Positions 17,863 through 27,103 of a DNA stretch of 64,000 bases are shown in pieces. The notes below the pieces were generated by a model. That model was given only the letters and a program-made list of their open reading frames with translations, was not told where the DNA came from and ran no database searches. A program made the translations under genes and the position numbers. Source of the DNA: Thiodiazotropha sp037384425 (lineage in GTDB: Bacteria > Pseudomonadota > Gammaproteobacteria > Chromatiales > Chromatiaceae); assembly GCA_037384425.1 (NCBI GenBank), contig JARROA010000010.1, positions 59,578-123,577 of the forward strand, given 5' to 3'. Every line of letters begins with the position of its first letter. Position 1 is the stretch's first letter.

Positions 17863-18096
17863 TCAGCTGTGGGCGTTGATGTAGTCGACAGCCAACTGCA
17901 CAGTCGTGATCTTCTCCGCCTCTTCGTCGGGAATCTCGGTTTCAAATTCCTCTTCGAGAGCCATCACCAGTTCCACCGTGTCGAGAGAGTCGGCGCCAAG
18001 ATCATCGACAAAGGAGGCCTCAAGGGTCACTTCCTCCTCTTTCACGCCCAGTTGTTCCACGACAATTTTACGAACTCGTTCTACGACATCGCTCAT
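17863..18096 (-). CDS. acpP: Acyl carrier protein
   Basis: The protein has 77 residues and is highly acidic. The phosphopantetheine attachment serine is Ser37 in the signature GADSLDTVELVMALEE. It carries acyl intermediates between all Fab enzymes. A gap of 197 nt from fabG, AT-rich toward the ATG, gives room for its own promoter, and a terminator-like hairpin follows. Confidence 0.97.
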   Translation of the reverse strand: MSDVVERVRKIVVEQLGVKEEEVTLEASFVDDLGADSLDTVELVMALEEEFETEIPDEEAEKITTVQLAVDYINAHS

Positions 18097-18293
18097 TTTG
18101 TTAATTTCCTCTGGATTATCCGACGGCCTCGCATAGGACCGATGCGGTATTGTAGTAACAAAAAACCGTTGAGAAAAGCGTAATCCTCATGCGAATCAAG
18201 ATCGCCTCAATCAACATAATTTATTAATTAATTCTTGCGGTTACGAGTTATTCTTGAGAACAGACAACATAACAGCGCCTGCCTCATCATCGC

Positions 18294-19037
18294 TCACATC
18301 ATGTACATTCCGCCGTTGACGTGCAGAGTCTCGCCAGTGATGTAGCGTCCCGACTCACCCGCCAGGAAGAGCACCGCGTTGGCCACATCCTCGGGCTGCC
18401 CCAGGTGCTGTAGAGGTATGCTGTCCACCAGCTGCTTGCGCTGGGCCTCCGGCAACTCCCTGGTCATATCGGTCTCGATGAAACCGGGCGCCACCGAGTT
18501 CACAGTGATGCCCCGTGAGCCCACTTCACGCGCCATCGAGCGGGTGAAACCGTGAATGCCCGCCTTGGCCGCTGCGTAGTTGGTCTGGCCCGCATTGCCC
18601 ATGCTACCGACGACCGATGAGATATTGATGACACGCCCCTTGCGCGCCTTCATCATGCCGCGCAGGACCGCTTTGCTGAGCCGGTAGACGGAGCTGAGAT
18701 TGGTATTGATGATCGCGTCCCACTCCTCGTCCTTCATCCGCATCAGCAGGTTGTCGCGGGTGATGCCGGCATTGTTCACCAGGATGCTGGGACTGCCGAA
18801 TTCGCTCGCTATCGCCGCCATCAGAGCATCGATGGAGGCCTGATCCGAGACATTGAGAACCATGCCTTTGCCTTTCTGACCTGCTGACTGCATGCGCTCG
18901 GTAATAGCCGCCGCACCCCCATCCGAGGTTGCCGTACCGATCACGGTGGCTCCAGCCTGAGCCAGCTTGTCGGCGATAGCGGCGCCGATTCCCCGGCTGG
19001 CGCCGGTGACCAGGGCGATTTCGTTTTCCAGACTCAT
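18294..19037 (-). CDS. fabG: 3-oxoacyl-ACP reductase
   Basis: The protein has 247 residues and is a short-chain dehydrogenase. The TGASRGIG nucleotide-binding loop is at residues 12-19, NNAG around residue 87, and the catalytic Ser/Tyr/Lys appear as ISSVVGSMGNAGQTNYAAAK. It reduces 3-oxoacyl-ACP with NADPH. The start overlaps the fabD stop (ATGA-type), indicating coupled translation. Confidence 0.96.
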   Translation of the reverse strand: MSLENEIALVTGASRGIGAAIADKLAQAGATVIGTATSDGGAAAITERMQSAGQKGKGMVLNVSDQASIDALMAAIASEFGSPSILVNNAGITRDNLLMRMKDEEWDAIINTNLSSVYRLSKAVLRGMMKARKGRVINISSVVGSMGNAGQTNYAAAKAGIHGFTRSMAREVGSRGITVNSVAPGFIETDMTRELPEAQRKQLVDSIPLQHLGQPEDVANAVLFLAGESGRYITGETLHVNGGMYMM

Positions 19038-19975
19038 TTCACTGTCTCCAGAGCGTCTTTCAGGGTGTCGGGATCGAAGACGCCGATTCCTTTGAGATTC
19101 CTATCGATTCGCTTGGTAAGACCGGCCAGTACCTTGCCGGGACCGGCCTCGTAGAGACTGTCGATACCCTCGGCAGCCATCCTCTGTACTGTCTCCACCC
19201 AGCGGACCGGGCTGTATAGCTGTGCTGAGAGCATTTGGCGAATGGCATCTGCATCATCGGCCGTTTCCACGTTCACGTTGTGCAGAACGGGAATCCGCGG
19301 CGAGTTGATGGCGATCTCCGCGAGACGCTCACTCAGGCGCTCAGCGGCGGGACGCATCAGAGCACAGTGGGAAGGCACACTGACCGGCAGTGGCAGCGCA
19401 CGTTTGGCGCCGGCATTCTTGGCCAGCTCGCAAGCCCTATCGACCGCAGCCTTGGTGCCGGCAATCACCACCTGCCCGGGGGAATTGAAGTTAACCGCTT
19501 CGACCACCTCGCCCTGCGCCGCATCGCTGCAGACAACACGCACCTGGTCGTCGTCCAGACCTAGGATGGCGGCCATGCCACCACTGCCGGCGGGTACCGC
19601 CTCCTGCATGAAACGTCCCCGGTCCGCTACCAGGCCGATCGCATCGGTAAAATTCATGGCGCCGGCGCAGACCAGGGCCGTATATTCTCCCAGACTGTGG
19701 CCGGCCATCATTTTGGGCGTAGCGCCGCCTTGCGACTGCCAGACCCGCCACACGGCGACACCGGCCGCCAACATGGCCGGTTGGGTCTTTGCGGTCTGGT
19801 TGAGCTCATCGGCCGGGCCGTTCTGCACCAGTTGCCAGAGATCGTAGCCGAGGGCGGCCGTGGCTTCGGCAAAGGTCTCGATAACCGAAGGATAGGCTTC
19901 CGCCAGCTCACCCAACATACCAACGGCCTGGGACCCCTGGCCCGGAAAAACAATGCTAAAGCTGGAATCACTCAT
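19034..19975 (-). CDS. fabD: Malonyl-CoA:ACP transacylase
   Basis: The protein has 313 residues. The nucleophile Ser94 is in the GHSLGEYTAL elbow, PGQGSQ marks the N-terminus, and the SHCALM segment supplies the catalytic His. It loads malonyl groups onto ACP. It is flanked by fabH (38 nt) and fabG (4-nt overlap) in the standard operon. Confidence 0.96.
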   Translation of the reverse strand: MSDSSFSIVFPGQGSQAVGMLGELAEAYPSVIETFAEATAALGYDLWQLVQNGPADELNQTAKTQPAMLAAGVAVWRVWQSQGGATPKMMAGHSLGEYTALVCAGAMNFTDAIGLVADRGRFMQEAVPAGSGGMAAILGLDDDQVRVVCSDAAQGEVVEAVNFNSPGQVVIAGTKAAVDRACELAKNAGAKRALPLPVSVPSHCALMRPAAERLSERLAEIAINSPRIPVLHNVNVETADDADAIRQMLSAQLYSPVRWVETVQRMAAEGIDSLYEAGPGKVLAGLTKRIDRNLKGIGVFDPDTLKDALETVK

Positions 19976-20013
19976 GTTCTGTTTCTTCTTGCTCGCGGAT
20001 CCGTTCGCTGACG

Positions 20014-20982
20014 CTAGAATTTCGCCAGCACCGAACCCCAGGTAAAACCTCCCCCGAAAGCCTCCATGAGCAGGGTCTCTCCGCGTTGGATGCGCCCGTC
20101 CCTGACCGCCACATCAAGTGCCAGGGGAACGGAGGCGGCTGAGGTATTGCCATGTTGATCGACGGTCACCACAACCCGTTCCATGGGGGTTTGCAGCTTT
20201 CTTGCCGTCGCATTGATGATACGGATATTTGCCTGATGGGGTATGAGCCAGTCCACGTCGGACTTCTTCATGCCGTTGGCCTGGAGGGTCTCGTCGACGA
20301 TTCGGCCGAGCGTGGTGACCGCCATCTTGAACACCTCGTTGCCGCGCATCTCCATGTAGGCGGCGCCCTGCTGGAGCTGTTCGTAGCCTCGAGAGACGCC
20401 GGTCGGAACCCGCAGTAACTGTTCGAAGGCGCCATCGGCGTGCAGATGTGTCGAGATGATGCCCGGTTCGTCGCTGGCCTCGATGACCACGGCACCGGCA
20501 CCGTCACCGAACAGGACGCAAGTGTTGCGATCGGACCAGTCGATGATGCGGGAAACGGTTTCAGCGCCGACTACCAACGCCTTGGTCGCCGCTCCGGTCT
20601 TGATGAATTTGTCGGCCACGCTGAGCGCATAGATAAAACCGGTGCAGACTGCCTGCACATCGAAGGCAGCCGGTCCGTGAATCCCGAGCCGGGCCTGCAG
20701 CAGACAGGCGGTACTCGGAAACACCTGGTCCGCAGTAGTCGTCGCCACCACCACCAGATCTATATCGGTTGCTTTGAGACCGGCCATTTCAAGCGCGTTG
20801 CGCGCCGCCTTCTCCGCCAGGTCGCAGGTATACTCATCTTTCGCTGCGATGTGGCGCTGTTTGATACCCGTGCGATCGACGATCCACTGGTCGGTGGTGT
20901 CTACGGTCTTTTCCAGATCCTTGTTGGTGACGACCTTTTCCGGAAGATAGCCCCCTGTTCCTGTAATCTTGGAATAGATCAC
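20014..20982 (-). CDS. fabH: 3-oxoacyl-ACP synthase III
   Basis: The protein has 322 residues. The KAS III triad is Cys113 in QAVCTGFIYAL, His in IPHQANIRI and Asn in HGNTSAASVP. It starts fatty-acid chains by joining acetyl-CoA and malonyl-ACP. Its ATG overlaps the plsX stop by 4 nt. Confidence 0.96.
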   Translation of the reverse strand: MIYSKITGTGGYLPEKVVTNKDLEKTVDTTDQWIVDRTGIKQRHIAAKDEYTCDLAEKAARNALEMAGLKATDIDLVVVATTTADQVFPSTACLLQARLGIHGPAAFDVQAVCTGFIYALSVADKFIKTGAATKALVVGAETVSRIIDWSDRNTCVLFGDGAGAVVIEASDEPGIISTHLHADGAFEQLLRVPTGVSRGYEQLQQGAAYMEMRGNEVFKMAVTTLGRIVDETLQANGMKKSDVDWLIPHQANIRIINATARKLQTPMERVVVTVDQHGNTSAASVPLALDVAVRDGRIQRGETLLMEAFGGGFTWGSVLAKF

Positions 20983-22001
20983 GCGATCTCCCTTTTTTCG
21001 AGATGCGTCTTGACCTGCTCGGCAATTCGCCTCGGCACGTCGGTGAGCACCTCTTTCTTGGCGATCGAAATCGCATTCATGTAGGCGAGCTTGTCGGCAC
21101 TGCCATGACTTTTGATGACGATTCCCCTCAGCCCGAGCAGGCTGGCGCCGTTATAGCGCCGGGGGTCGATACGCTTACGCAGCGAACGCAGGACCGGCAA
21201 CGCCACCAAGCCGGCCAGCATGGTCAACGGATTCTTCTTGAACTCCTGTTTCATGAAGTGGCTGATCATTTTGGCCACGCCTTCACTGCTCTTCAGCGAG
21301 ATGTTACCGACAAAGCCGTCCGCGACGATCACATCGGTGCCGCCCTTGTAGATGTCGTCACCTTCCACATAGCCCACGTAGTTGAGGGAGCTGTTGGACA
21401 GCAGTTCGTCGGCCCGCTTTACCTGTTCGTTGCCCTTGATCTCCTCCTGCCCGATATTGAGCAGACCGATACGGGGGTTGCTGATCTCGGCCACTGCCGA
21501 AACCTGCTCACTACCCATGACGGCAAACTGAAAGAGATGATCAGCCGTGCAGTCCACGTTGGCCCCCAGATCGAGCACATAGGTCTGCCCTTCGATGGAG
21601 GGAAGCGCGGTGATGATGGCCGGACGATCGATGTTCGGCAGCATCTTGAGCACAAACCGCGAGGTGGCCATCAGGGCACCGGTGTTGCCGGCACTGACAC
21701 AGGCATCCGCCTCGCCGGATTTCACCAGATCGATGGCGACGCGCATGGAGGAGTCCTTTTTACCTCGCAACGCCTTGGAAGGCAGATCATCCATCTCCAC
21801 CGTCTCGGAGGCATGCTTGACCACCAGCCGCTCGCCGAAGGGATGGCTGCCGATCTTATCCCGCAGAACCTCCTGACGGCCGACCAGTATCAGCCGGCTC
21901 TCCTTGTCTCGCTTCAGATACTCGAGTGCTGCAGGCACCACAACATCTGCCCCGAAATCCCCACCCATAGCGTCTAGTGAGATTGTGACCGGTTTGCTCA
22001 T
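20979..22001 (-). CDS. plsX: Phosphate acyltransferase PlsX
   Basis: The protein has 340 residues. It starts with SLDAMGGDFGADVVVPA and contains GNTGALM and VADGFVGNISLK, all PlsX hallmarks. It converts acyl-ACP into acyl-phosphate for phospholipid synthesis. It is the first lipid gene after rpmF, in the conserved yceD-rpmF-plsX-fab arrangement. Confidence 0.96.
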   Translation of the reverse strand: MSKPVTISLDAMGGDFGADVVVPAALEYLKRDKESRLILVGRQEVLRDKIGSHPFGERLVVKHASETVEMDDLPSKALRGKKDSSMRVAIDLVKSGEADACVSAGNTGALMATSRFVLKMLPNIDRPAIITALPSIEGQTYVLDLGANVDCTADHLFQFAVMGSEQVSAVAEISNPRIGLLNIGQEEIKGNEQVKRADELLSNSSLNYVGYVEGDDIYKGGTDVIVADGFVGNISLKSSEGVAKMISHFMKQEFKKNPLTMLAGLVALPVLRSLRKRIDPRRYNGASLLGLRGIVIKSHGSADKLAYMNAISIAKKEVLTDVPRRIAEQVKTHLEKREIA

Positions 22002-22097
22002 TCGTTACTGAATATACCCAGATGAAAAGAACCCGGCAGAGGGCTCGGCCCTGTGCACGGGTTCAGTCTCGCCGATGGATCAGGGGGCGTGGAAAGA

Positions 22098-22277
22098 TTA
22101 CTCGCCCTTGGTGTTGACAACCTTGCGGCCTTTGTAGAAGCCGTCGGCGGTCACATGGTGGCGCAGATGCACCTCACCGGAGGTGGAATCGATAGAGAGG
22201 GTCTCCCCTTTCAGCGCATCATGGGCACGGCGCATGCCACGCTTGGAGGGGGTCTTTCTGTTTTGTTGAACAGCCAT
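22098..22277 (-). CDS. rpmF: 50S ribosomal protein L32
   Basis: This gene encodes 59 residues, beginning MAVQQNRKTPSKRGMRRAHD and ending VNTKGE. It is the cysteine-free L32 form, without the four-cysteine zinc site, as in E. coli. A strong ribosome site (AGGAG) precedes the ATG at 22277. Order yceD-rpmF-plsX is conserved across the class. Confidence 0.95.
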   Translation of the reverse strand: MAVQQNRKTPSKRGMRRAHDALKGETLSIDSTSGEVHLRHHVTADGFYKGRKVVNTKGE

Positions 22278-22307
22278 GGCTGATCTCCTGAAGCTATAGT
22301 CAAAAAA

Positions 22308-22835
22308 TTATTCTTTATCGCGTTTCAGATCGGCAAGGACCGCGAAGGGATTCCTGTCCGACCTGTTTTCTGTTTCAACCGGTTCATCCTCGCCCTTGGC
22401 CGCCAAAGCAGCCGGACAGGCACCGGTTTCATGCATTGCCACCTGTGGCAGCAGTAACAGCAATTCGTCTTCGATCAGATCCTTGAACACCAACCTGTCA
22501 TCCTCAACCAGACAGGGGTCGAGCGCTTCCGGCAGCAAACCGGCCTGTTCGATCCCTTCGACGAAGGCCAGCGACACATTCGCCTCGACCGGATAGCTTA
22601 CTGCCTCCAGGCAGCGCTGGCATTCGAGCACCAGATCGGCAGTGATCGATCCCGTCAGCACAGCCCTGCGCTCACTGTCACGTTCAAAACGGAGGTCGAA
22701 GTGCACCTCACCTTCCGTTTCACTCAGACAGCGGCATAACCGAGGCAGAGCATCGAGCTTGAACACCCCGCTGACCGTCTTGCCGAGATCGGCGTAACGC
22801 CAGGGATCGAGACGATCAGGAATACGCTGCGACAT
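22308..22835 (-). CDS. yceD: YceD family (DUF177) protein
   Basis: The protein has 175 residues of the DUF177 family, which in E. coli and plants is linked to 23S rRNA accumulation. The core LVLECQRCLEAVSYPVEANVSLAFV (split by the conserved CQRC pair) is recognisable, and a third cysteine is near the acidic C-terminal half (ETGACPA). It lies 30 nt before rpmF, as in E. coli. Confidence 0.9.
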   Translation of the reverse strand: MSQRIPDRLDPWRYADLGKTVSGVFKLDALPRLCRCLSETEGEVHFDLRFERDSERRAVLTGSITADLVLECQRCLEAVSYPVEANVSLAFVEGIEQAGLLPEALDPCLVEDDRLVFKDLIEDELLLLLPQVAMHETGACPAALAAKGEDEPVETENRSDRNPFAVLADLKRDKE

Positions 22836-22859
22836 AAGCGCGCAATAATATTATGGGAG

Positions 22860-22890
22860 GGGCTCCCGTGTCAAAAAAACACGGGAGCCC
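22860..22890. terminator. Hairpin between oadB and yceD
   Basis: A perfect 12-bp inverted repeat (GGGCTCCCGTGT and its complement) encloses a 7-nt A-rich loop. No T-run follows on either strand, so it could be a weak or Rho-assisted terminator, or an mRNA-stabilising hairpin. Confidence 0.55.
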
Positions 22891-22905
22891 AGTAGGATAA
22901 GTCAA

Positions 22906-24045
22906 TCAGCCGCCGACAATGGCAAGCAGGACACCTGCCGCCACGGCGGAACCGATAACGCCCGCCACGTTGGGACCCATGGCGTGCATCAGCAGAAAGT
23001 TGTGGTGATTGGTCTCGAGACCGACCTTGTTCACTACCCGCGCCGCCATGGGCACCGCGGATACACCGGCGGCGCCGATCAACGGGTTGACCTTGCCCCC
23101 GGTAACCTTGTGCATGATCTTACCCATGATGACGCCGGCAGCAGTGCCGACACAGAATGCGAAGGCGCCCAGGGCGAGAATGCCCAGAGTGTCGATGGTC
23201 AGGAACTTGTCCGCCGACAGCTTGGAACCCACGGCCAGGCCCAGGAATATGGTCGTGATATTGATGATCTCATTCTGCGCCGCATGGCTCAGACGCTCGA
23301 CCACGCCGCTTTCGCGCAACAGATTGCCAAAGGTCAACATGCCGATCAGTGGCGCCGCCGAGGGCAGGAAGATGATACAGAGCAGGAGTACGGCAAAGGG
23401 GAACAGCACCTTCTCCAGTTTCGAGACGTGTCGCATCTGCTGCATCACCACGCCGCGTTCGCTCTCACTGGTGAGCGCCCGCATGATCGGCGGCTGTATG
23501 ATCGGCACCAGTGCCATATAGGAATAGGCGGCAACGGCAATGGCGCCCAGTAGATCCGGGGACAGCCGTGACGCCAGAAAGATGGCCGTGGGTCCGTCCG
23601 CCCCGCCGATAATGGCGATCGCTGAGGCATCCGCCAGCGAGAAATTGAAGCCGGGTATGAAGTTCAGCGCCAATGCCCCCAGCAGGGTAACGAAGATGCC
23701 GAACTGGGCCGCCGCACCCAGCAGCAATGTCCAGGGCATGGCGATAAGCGCACCGAAATCGGTCAGCGCGCCGACCCCCATGAAGATCAGCAGCGGAAAC
23801 ACGCCGGTCTCTATACCCACATGGTAGATATAGCCGAGCAGCCCCTCACTACCGGCGATTCCCGCGACCGGGATATTACTGAGAATGGCGCCGAATCCGA
23901 TCGGTACCAACAGCAGCGGTTCAAACTTTTTGACCACTGCCAGGTAGATCAAAACACAGCCGACGCCCATCATGAGCGCCTGCCCCCATTCCATATTGGC
24001 CAGCCCGGTGGACTGCCAAAGTGCGTCTACGCCTACCTCGACCAT
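22906..24045 (-). CDS. oadB: Na+-pumping oxaloacetate decarboxylase, beta subunit
   Basis: The protein has 379 residues and is an integral membrane protein with about nine helices. Conserved carboxybiotin-decarboxylating and Na+-path motifs are present: GGADGPTAIF, GVSAVPMAARV and NFLLMHAMGPNVAGVIGSA. It removes CO2 from carboxybiotin and couples this to Na+ export. It is the last gene of oadGAB, 2 nt after oadA. Methylmalonyl- and glutaconyl-CoA decarboxylase beta subunits are close relatives; the neighbouring OadA decides in favour of oxaloacetate. Confidence 0.94.
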   Translation of the reverse strand: MVEVGVDALWQSTGLANMEWGQALMMGVGCVLIYLAVVKKFEPLLLVPIGFGAILSNIPVAGIAGSEGLLGYIYHVGIETGVFPLLIFMGVGALTDFGALIAMPWTLLLGAAAQFGIFVTLLGALALNFIPGFNFSLADASAIAIIGGADGPTAIFLASRLSPDLLGAIAVAAYSYMALVPIIQPPIMRALTSESERGVVMQQMRHVSKLEKVLFPFAVLLLCIIFLPSAAPLIGMLTFGNLLRESGVVERLSHAAQNEIINITTIFLGLAVGSKLSADKFLTIDTLGILALGAFAFCVGTAAGVIMGKIMHKVTGGKVNPLIGAAGVSAVPMAARVVNKVGLETNHHNFLLMHAMGPNVAGVIGSAVAAGVLLAIVGG

Positions 24046-24046
24046 G

Positions 24047-25846
24047 TCAGGACAGACTCAGCAGAGGGGTGCCGACCTGAACCGTGTCGCCCTCTTTGAC
24101 GAGGATCTGGGCAACGGTACCACCGGTCGTGGCGCGCACTTCGGTCTCCATCTTCATCGCCTCGAGCACCATCACCACATCGCCGGCATTGATACTCTGG
24201 CCCACGGCCACCTTGATGGTATGGATGTTGCCCGACAGCGGTGCGTTGATGTTCTCGCCGCCTGCCGCAGGGGCAGGCGCAGGCGCCGCGGCAGGAGCCG
24301 AAACCGGTATCACTTCGGTAACCGCACCGGCCGGTGTGACCTTGACGTTGTAAGTCACTCCGTTGACTTCCACCTGATAGGCCTCCGGACCTCCTGCAGG
24401 TGTGGGTGCGGCTGCCGCCGGAGCGGCCGCCGGCGCCGCTTCGGGCTCACTGCCCGGAGCCGGTTCGAAGGCGTCAGGGTTGTGACGATTCTTGAGAAAC
24501 TTCAGACCGACCTGCGGGAACAGGGCGTAGATCAGCACATCGTCGACCTCGGCCTCGGCTACGTCAATACTGTGCTCCTTGGCCAGGTCCCGGAATTCGC
24601 CGGTGAGTTTGTCCAACTCGTCGTCCAGCAGGTCGGCGGGACGACAGGTGATCGGCTCCTCTCCATCAGCCAGCGCACGGGCCTGCAACTCGGCATTGAC
24701 GGGCGCCGGAGTGGCACCGTACTCGCCTTTGAGTACACCCTCGGTCTCCTTGGCGATGCTCTTGTAGCGTTCACCCATGAGGACATTGATGACCGCCTGG
24801 GTTCCCACGATCTGGGAGGTCGGCGTGACCAGCGGGATATAGCCCAGGTCTTCACGCACCCGGGGAATCTCCTCCAACACCTGGTCCAGCTTGTCGGTGG
24901 CGCCCTGCTCCCGCAGCTGGTTCTCCATGTTGGTCAGCATGCCGCCCGGCACCTGTGCCACCAGGATGCGGGAGTCGACACCCCTGAGGGAACCCTCGAA
25001 CTTGGCATATTTCTTCCGCACTTCGCGGAAGTAGGCGGCGATCTCCTCCAGCAGGTTGAGATCGAGGCCGGTATCCCGCTCGTTATCCTGCAGGATGGCC
25101 ACCACCGATTCGGTGGCGGAGTGGCCGTAGGTCATGCTCATGGAGGAGATGGAGGTATCCACCATGTCGATACCGGCCTCCGCGGCCTTGATGTTGGTGG
25201 CGGTACTCATGCCGGTGGTGGCATGGCTCTGCATGGCGATCGGTATGGAGACGTTCTCTTTAAGCCTGGTGACCAGCTCGAAAGCCACGTAGGGATTGAG
25301 TAGACCCGCCATGTCCTTGATGCAGATGGAGTGACAACCCATGTCTTCCAGGCTCTTACCCATGTTGACCCAGTAGTCCATGTTGTGCACCGGACTGACG
25401 GTATAGGACATGGTGCCCTGGGCATGTTTTTCGACCTGCAGCGTTGCCTGTACGGCCGTCTCCAGGTTACGCAAGTCATTCATGGCATCGAAGATGCGGA
25501 AAACGTCCACCCCGTTGATGGCTGCCCTTTCGACGAATTTCTTAACCACGTCGTCGGCATAGTGGCGGTATCCAAGAATATTCTGCCCCCGAAACAGCAT
25601 CTGCATCGGGGTCTTGGGCATGGCGGCCTTGAGCCGGCGGATACGCTCCCAGGGATCTTCGCCGAGAAACCGGATACAGGCATCGAAGGTGGCGCCGCCC
25701 CAGGTCTCGAGCGACCAGAAACCGACCTGATCGAGCTTCTCCGCGATGGGCAGCATGTCGTCGATACGCATGCGAGTGGCGAAGAGGGATTGATGCGCAT
25801 CGCGCAGTACAACGTCTGTGATACCGAGTGGTTTGTTTTCGCTCAT
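24047..25846 (-). CDS. oadA: Oxaloacetate decarboxylase, alpha subunit
   Basis: The protein has 599 residues. The carboxyltransferase TIM barrel begins DVVLRDAHQSLFATRM, followed by the conserved PYC/OADA domain, an Ala/Pro-rich linker (about residues 475-505 and 520-540) and a biotinyl domain with Lys565 in the EAMKMETEV motif. It transfers the oxaloacetate carboxyl group to biotin. In chemoautotrophs this pump may burn or, in reverse, help form C4 acids and set the Na+ gradient; direction cannot be read from sequence. Confidence 0.95.
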   Translation of the reverse strand: MSENKPLGITDVVLRDAHQSLFATRMRIDDMLPIAEKLDQVGFWSLETWGGATFDACIRFLGEDPWERIRRLKAAMPKTPMQMLFRGQNILGYRHYADDVVKKFVERAAINGVDVFRIFDAMNDLRNLETAVQATLQVEKHAQGTMSYTVSPVHNMDYWVNMGKSLEDMGCHSICIKDMAGLLNPYVAFELVTRLKENVSIPIAMQSHATTGMSTATNIKAAEAGIDMVDTSISSMSMTYGHSATESVVAILQDNERDTGLDLNLLEEIAAYFREVRKKYAKFEGSLRGVDSRILVAQVPGGMLTNMENQLREQGATDKLDQVLEEIPRVREDLGYIPLVTPTSQIVGTQAVINVLMGERYKSIAKETEGVLKGEYGATPAPVNAELQARALADGEEPITCRPADLLDDELDKLTGEFRDLAKEHSIDVAEAEVDDVLIYALFPQVGLKFLKNRHNPDAFEPAPGSEPEAAPAAAPAAAAPTPAGGPEAYQVEVNGVTYNVKVTPAGAVTEVIPVSAPAAAPAPAPAAGGENINAPLSGNIHTIKVAVGQSINAGDVVMVLEAMKMETEVRATTGGTVAQILVKEGDTVQVGTPLLSLS

Positions 25847-25915
25847 AAGCTAACCGCCGTTTTCCTGTGAACAGCCTGAATCGTGATATGGAATGATGAT
25901 TTGAGATTAAACAGG

Positions 25916-26176
25916 CTAACTGTGGGTATTGCGATATCGGGAAACGGCTGCTGAGATCACAGCTATCAAATCGCCCCTTACGTTACCCTGTCCCTGCGCT
26001 GCCCCCGCAGACGGATAGGTTAACGTTTCCGAACTCCCCTGTCGCTCTGTAATGAATGAGGCCACCCGCGACATGCCTTTCATGGCAAAAACCAAGGTGA
26101 GAAGGAATATAAAGACTATTCCCATCCCAACGACCATAAGGCTTACACCAGACATCAGCATGTCAGAAATTGGCAT
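25916..26176 (-). CDS. oadG: Oxaloacetate decarboxylase, gamma subunit
   Basis: The small 86-residue protein has one membrane helix (GVSLMVVGMGIVFIFLLTLVFAM) and a short soluble tail, the layout of OadG/sodium pump gamma chains, which scaffold the alpha and beta subunits. It leads the oadGAB operon; the gap to oadA is 69 nt. Confidence 0.88.
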   Translation of the reverse strand: MPISDMLMSGVSLMVVGMGIVFIFLLTLVFAMKGMSRVASFITERQGSSETLTYPSAGAAQGQGNVRGDLIAVISAAVSRYRNTHS

Positions 26177-26314
26177 CGTTCAGTTGTCTCGTTGTGGTTA
26201 TTCGAGCCTTTCTACGTTGCGGAAAGGCGTGTTGTCAAGCAGCAGTTATCTCAAAATAATCCCATAACATACTGTTTATCAATCACTTTGTTATTTTATA
26301 TTTAGAATATACAT

Positions 26315-26346
26315 GGTCAGTATTTAATAAACCAATGATACTGACC
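26315..26346. promoter_or_regulatory. Inverted repeat in the oadG-maf divergent region
   Basis: GGTCAGTAT (26315-26323) and ATACTGACC (26338-26346) form 9-bp arms separated by 14 nt in a notably AT-rich 260-bp region between divergently transcribed oadG and maf. The symmetry suits a dimeric regulator or a small hairpin. No regulator gene is adjacent. Confidence 0.45.
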
Positions 26347-26435
26347 TTTAGCTATAGAAAAGTAGTCGTTAGGCGCCAAAACTACAATACCTCTGTTAAC
26401 ATCCCCGCATCAGAGGTTCATTCCAGAGTTGTCCC

Positions 26436-27044
26436 ATGCCTGAAGCCGTCTCCCACCCCCACCTCCCACTGATTCTGGCCTCCAGTTCCCCTTATCGGAG
26501 AGAGGTCCTCAGTCGACTCGGTGTCGAGTTCGGCAGCGTCTCTCCGGAGATAGACGAATCCCCTCGAGACAATGAACAACCGGAAGAACTGGTCAGGAGG
26601 TTGGCAGAGGAGAAGGCCCGCGCCGTGGCGATATCCCATCCGGAGGCATTGATTATCGGGTCCGACCAAGTGGCGACACTGGAGGATAGGGTGCTGGGAA
26701 AACCCGGCACGCATGAGCGTGCGGTTGAGCAGCTGACCCAGGCCTCGGGCAAACGCGTCACTTTCCAGACCGGCCTTTGCCTATTGAACAGTGAATCCGG
26801 CAGTCTCCAGGTCTGCTGCGAGCCTTATCATGTGAAATTTCGCGAGCTGACAGCCGAGGAAATCGACCACTACCTGTCGAAAGAGCAACCCTACAACTGC
26901 GCAGGCGCATTCAAGTCGGAAGGTTTGGGGGTCTGTCTTTTCGAACGCATGGAGGGTGATGATCCGACCTCCCTGATCGGGCTGCCCCTGATCAAGCTGG
27001 TCGATATGCTGCGCAATGAAGGCCTCGACGTCCTGCTGGCGTAA
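26436..27044 (+). CDS. yceF: Maf-family nucleotide pyrophosphatase (YceF-like)
   Basis: The protein has 202 residues. Maf signature segments are visible: LASSSPYRREVL, DESPRDNEQPEELVRRLAEEKA and IGSDQVA. The YceF subgroup hydrolyses 7-methyl-GTP and related modified nucleotides to keep them out of RNA. In most gammaproteobacteria it is divergent from yceD-rpmF; here oadGAB lies in between. Confidence 0.92.
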   Translation: MPEAVSHPHLPLILASSSPYRREVLSRLGVEFGSVSPEIDESPRDNEQPEELVRRLAEEKARAVAISHPEALIIGSDQVATLEDRVLGKPGTHERAVEQLTQASGKRVTFQTGLCLLNSESGSLQVCCEPYHVKFRELTAEEIDHYLSKEQPYNCAGAFKSEGLGVCLFERMEGDDPTSLIGLPLIKLVDMLRNEGLDVLLA

Positions 27045-27103
27045 ACGAGTCATCTTCGATCGGGGAAGGTCAGTCACTATACTGAGCCATCCCGGGAAAT
27101 GGG

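Noticed and set aside
23972..25303. 443-codon open frame opposite oadA
   Set aside because: OadA on the other strand has full family conservation; this frame is His/Gly-rich without motifs.
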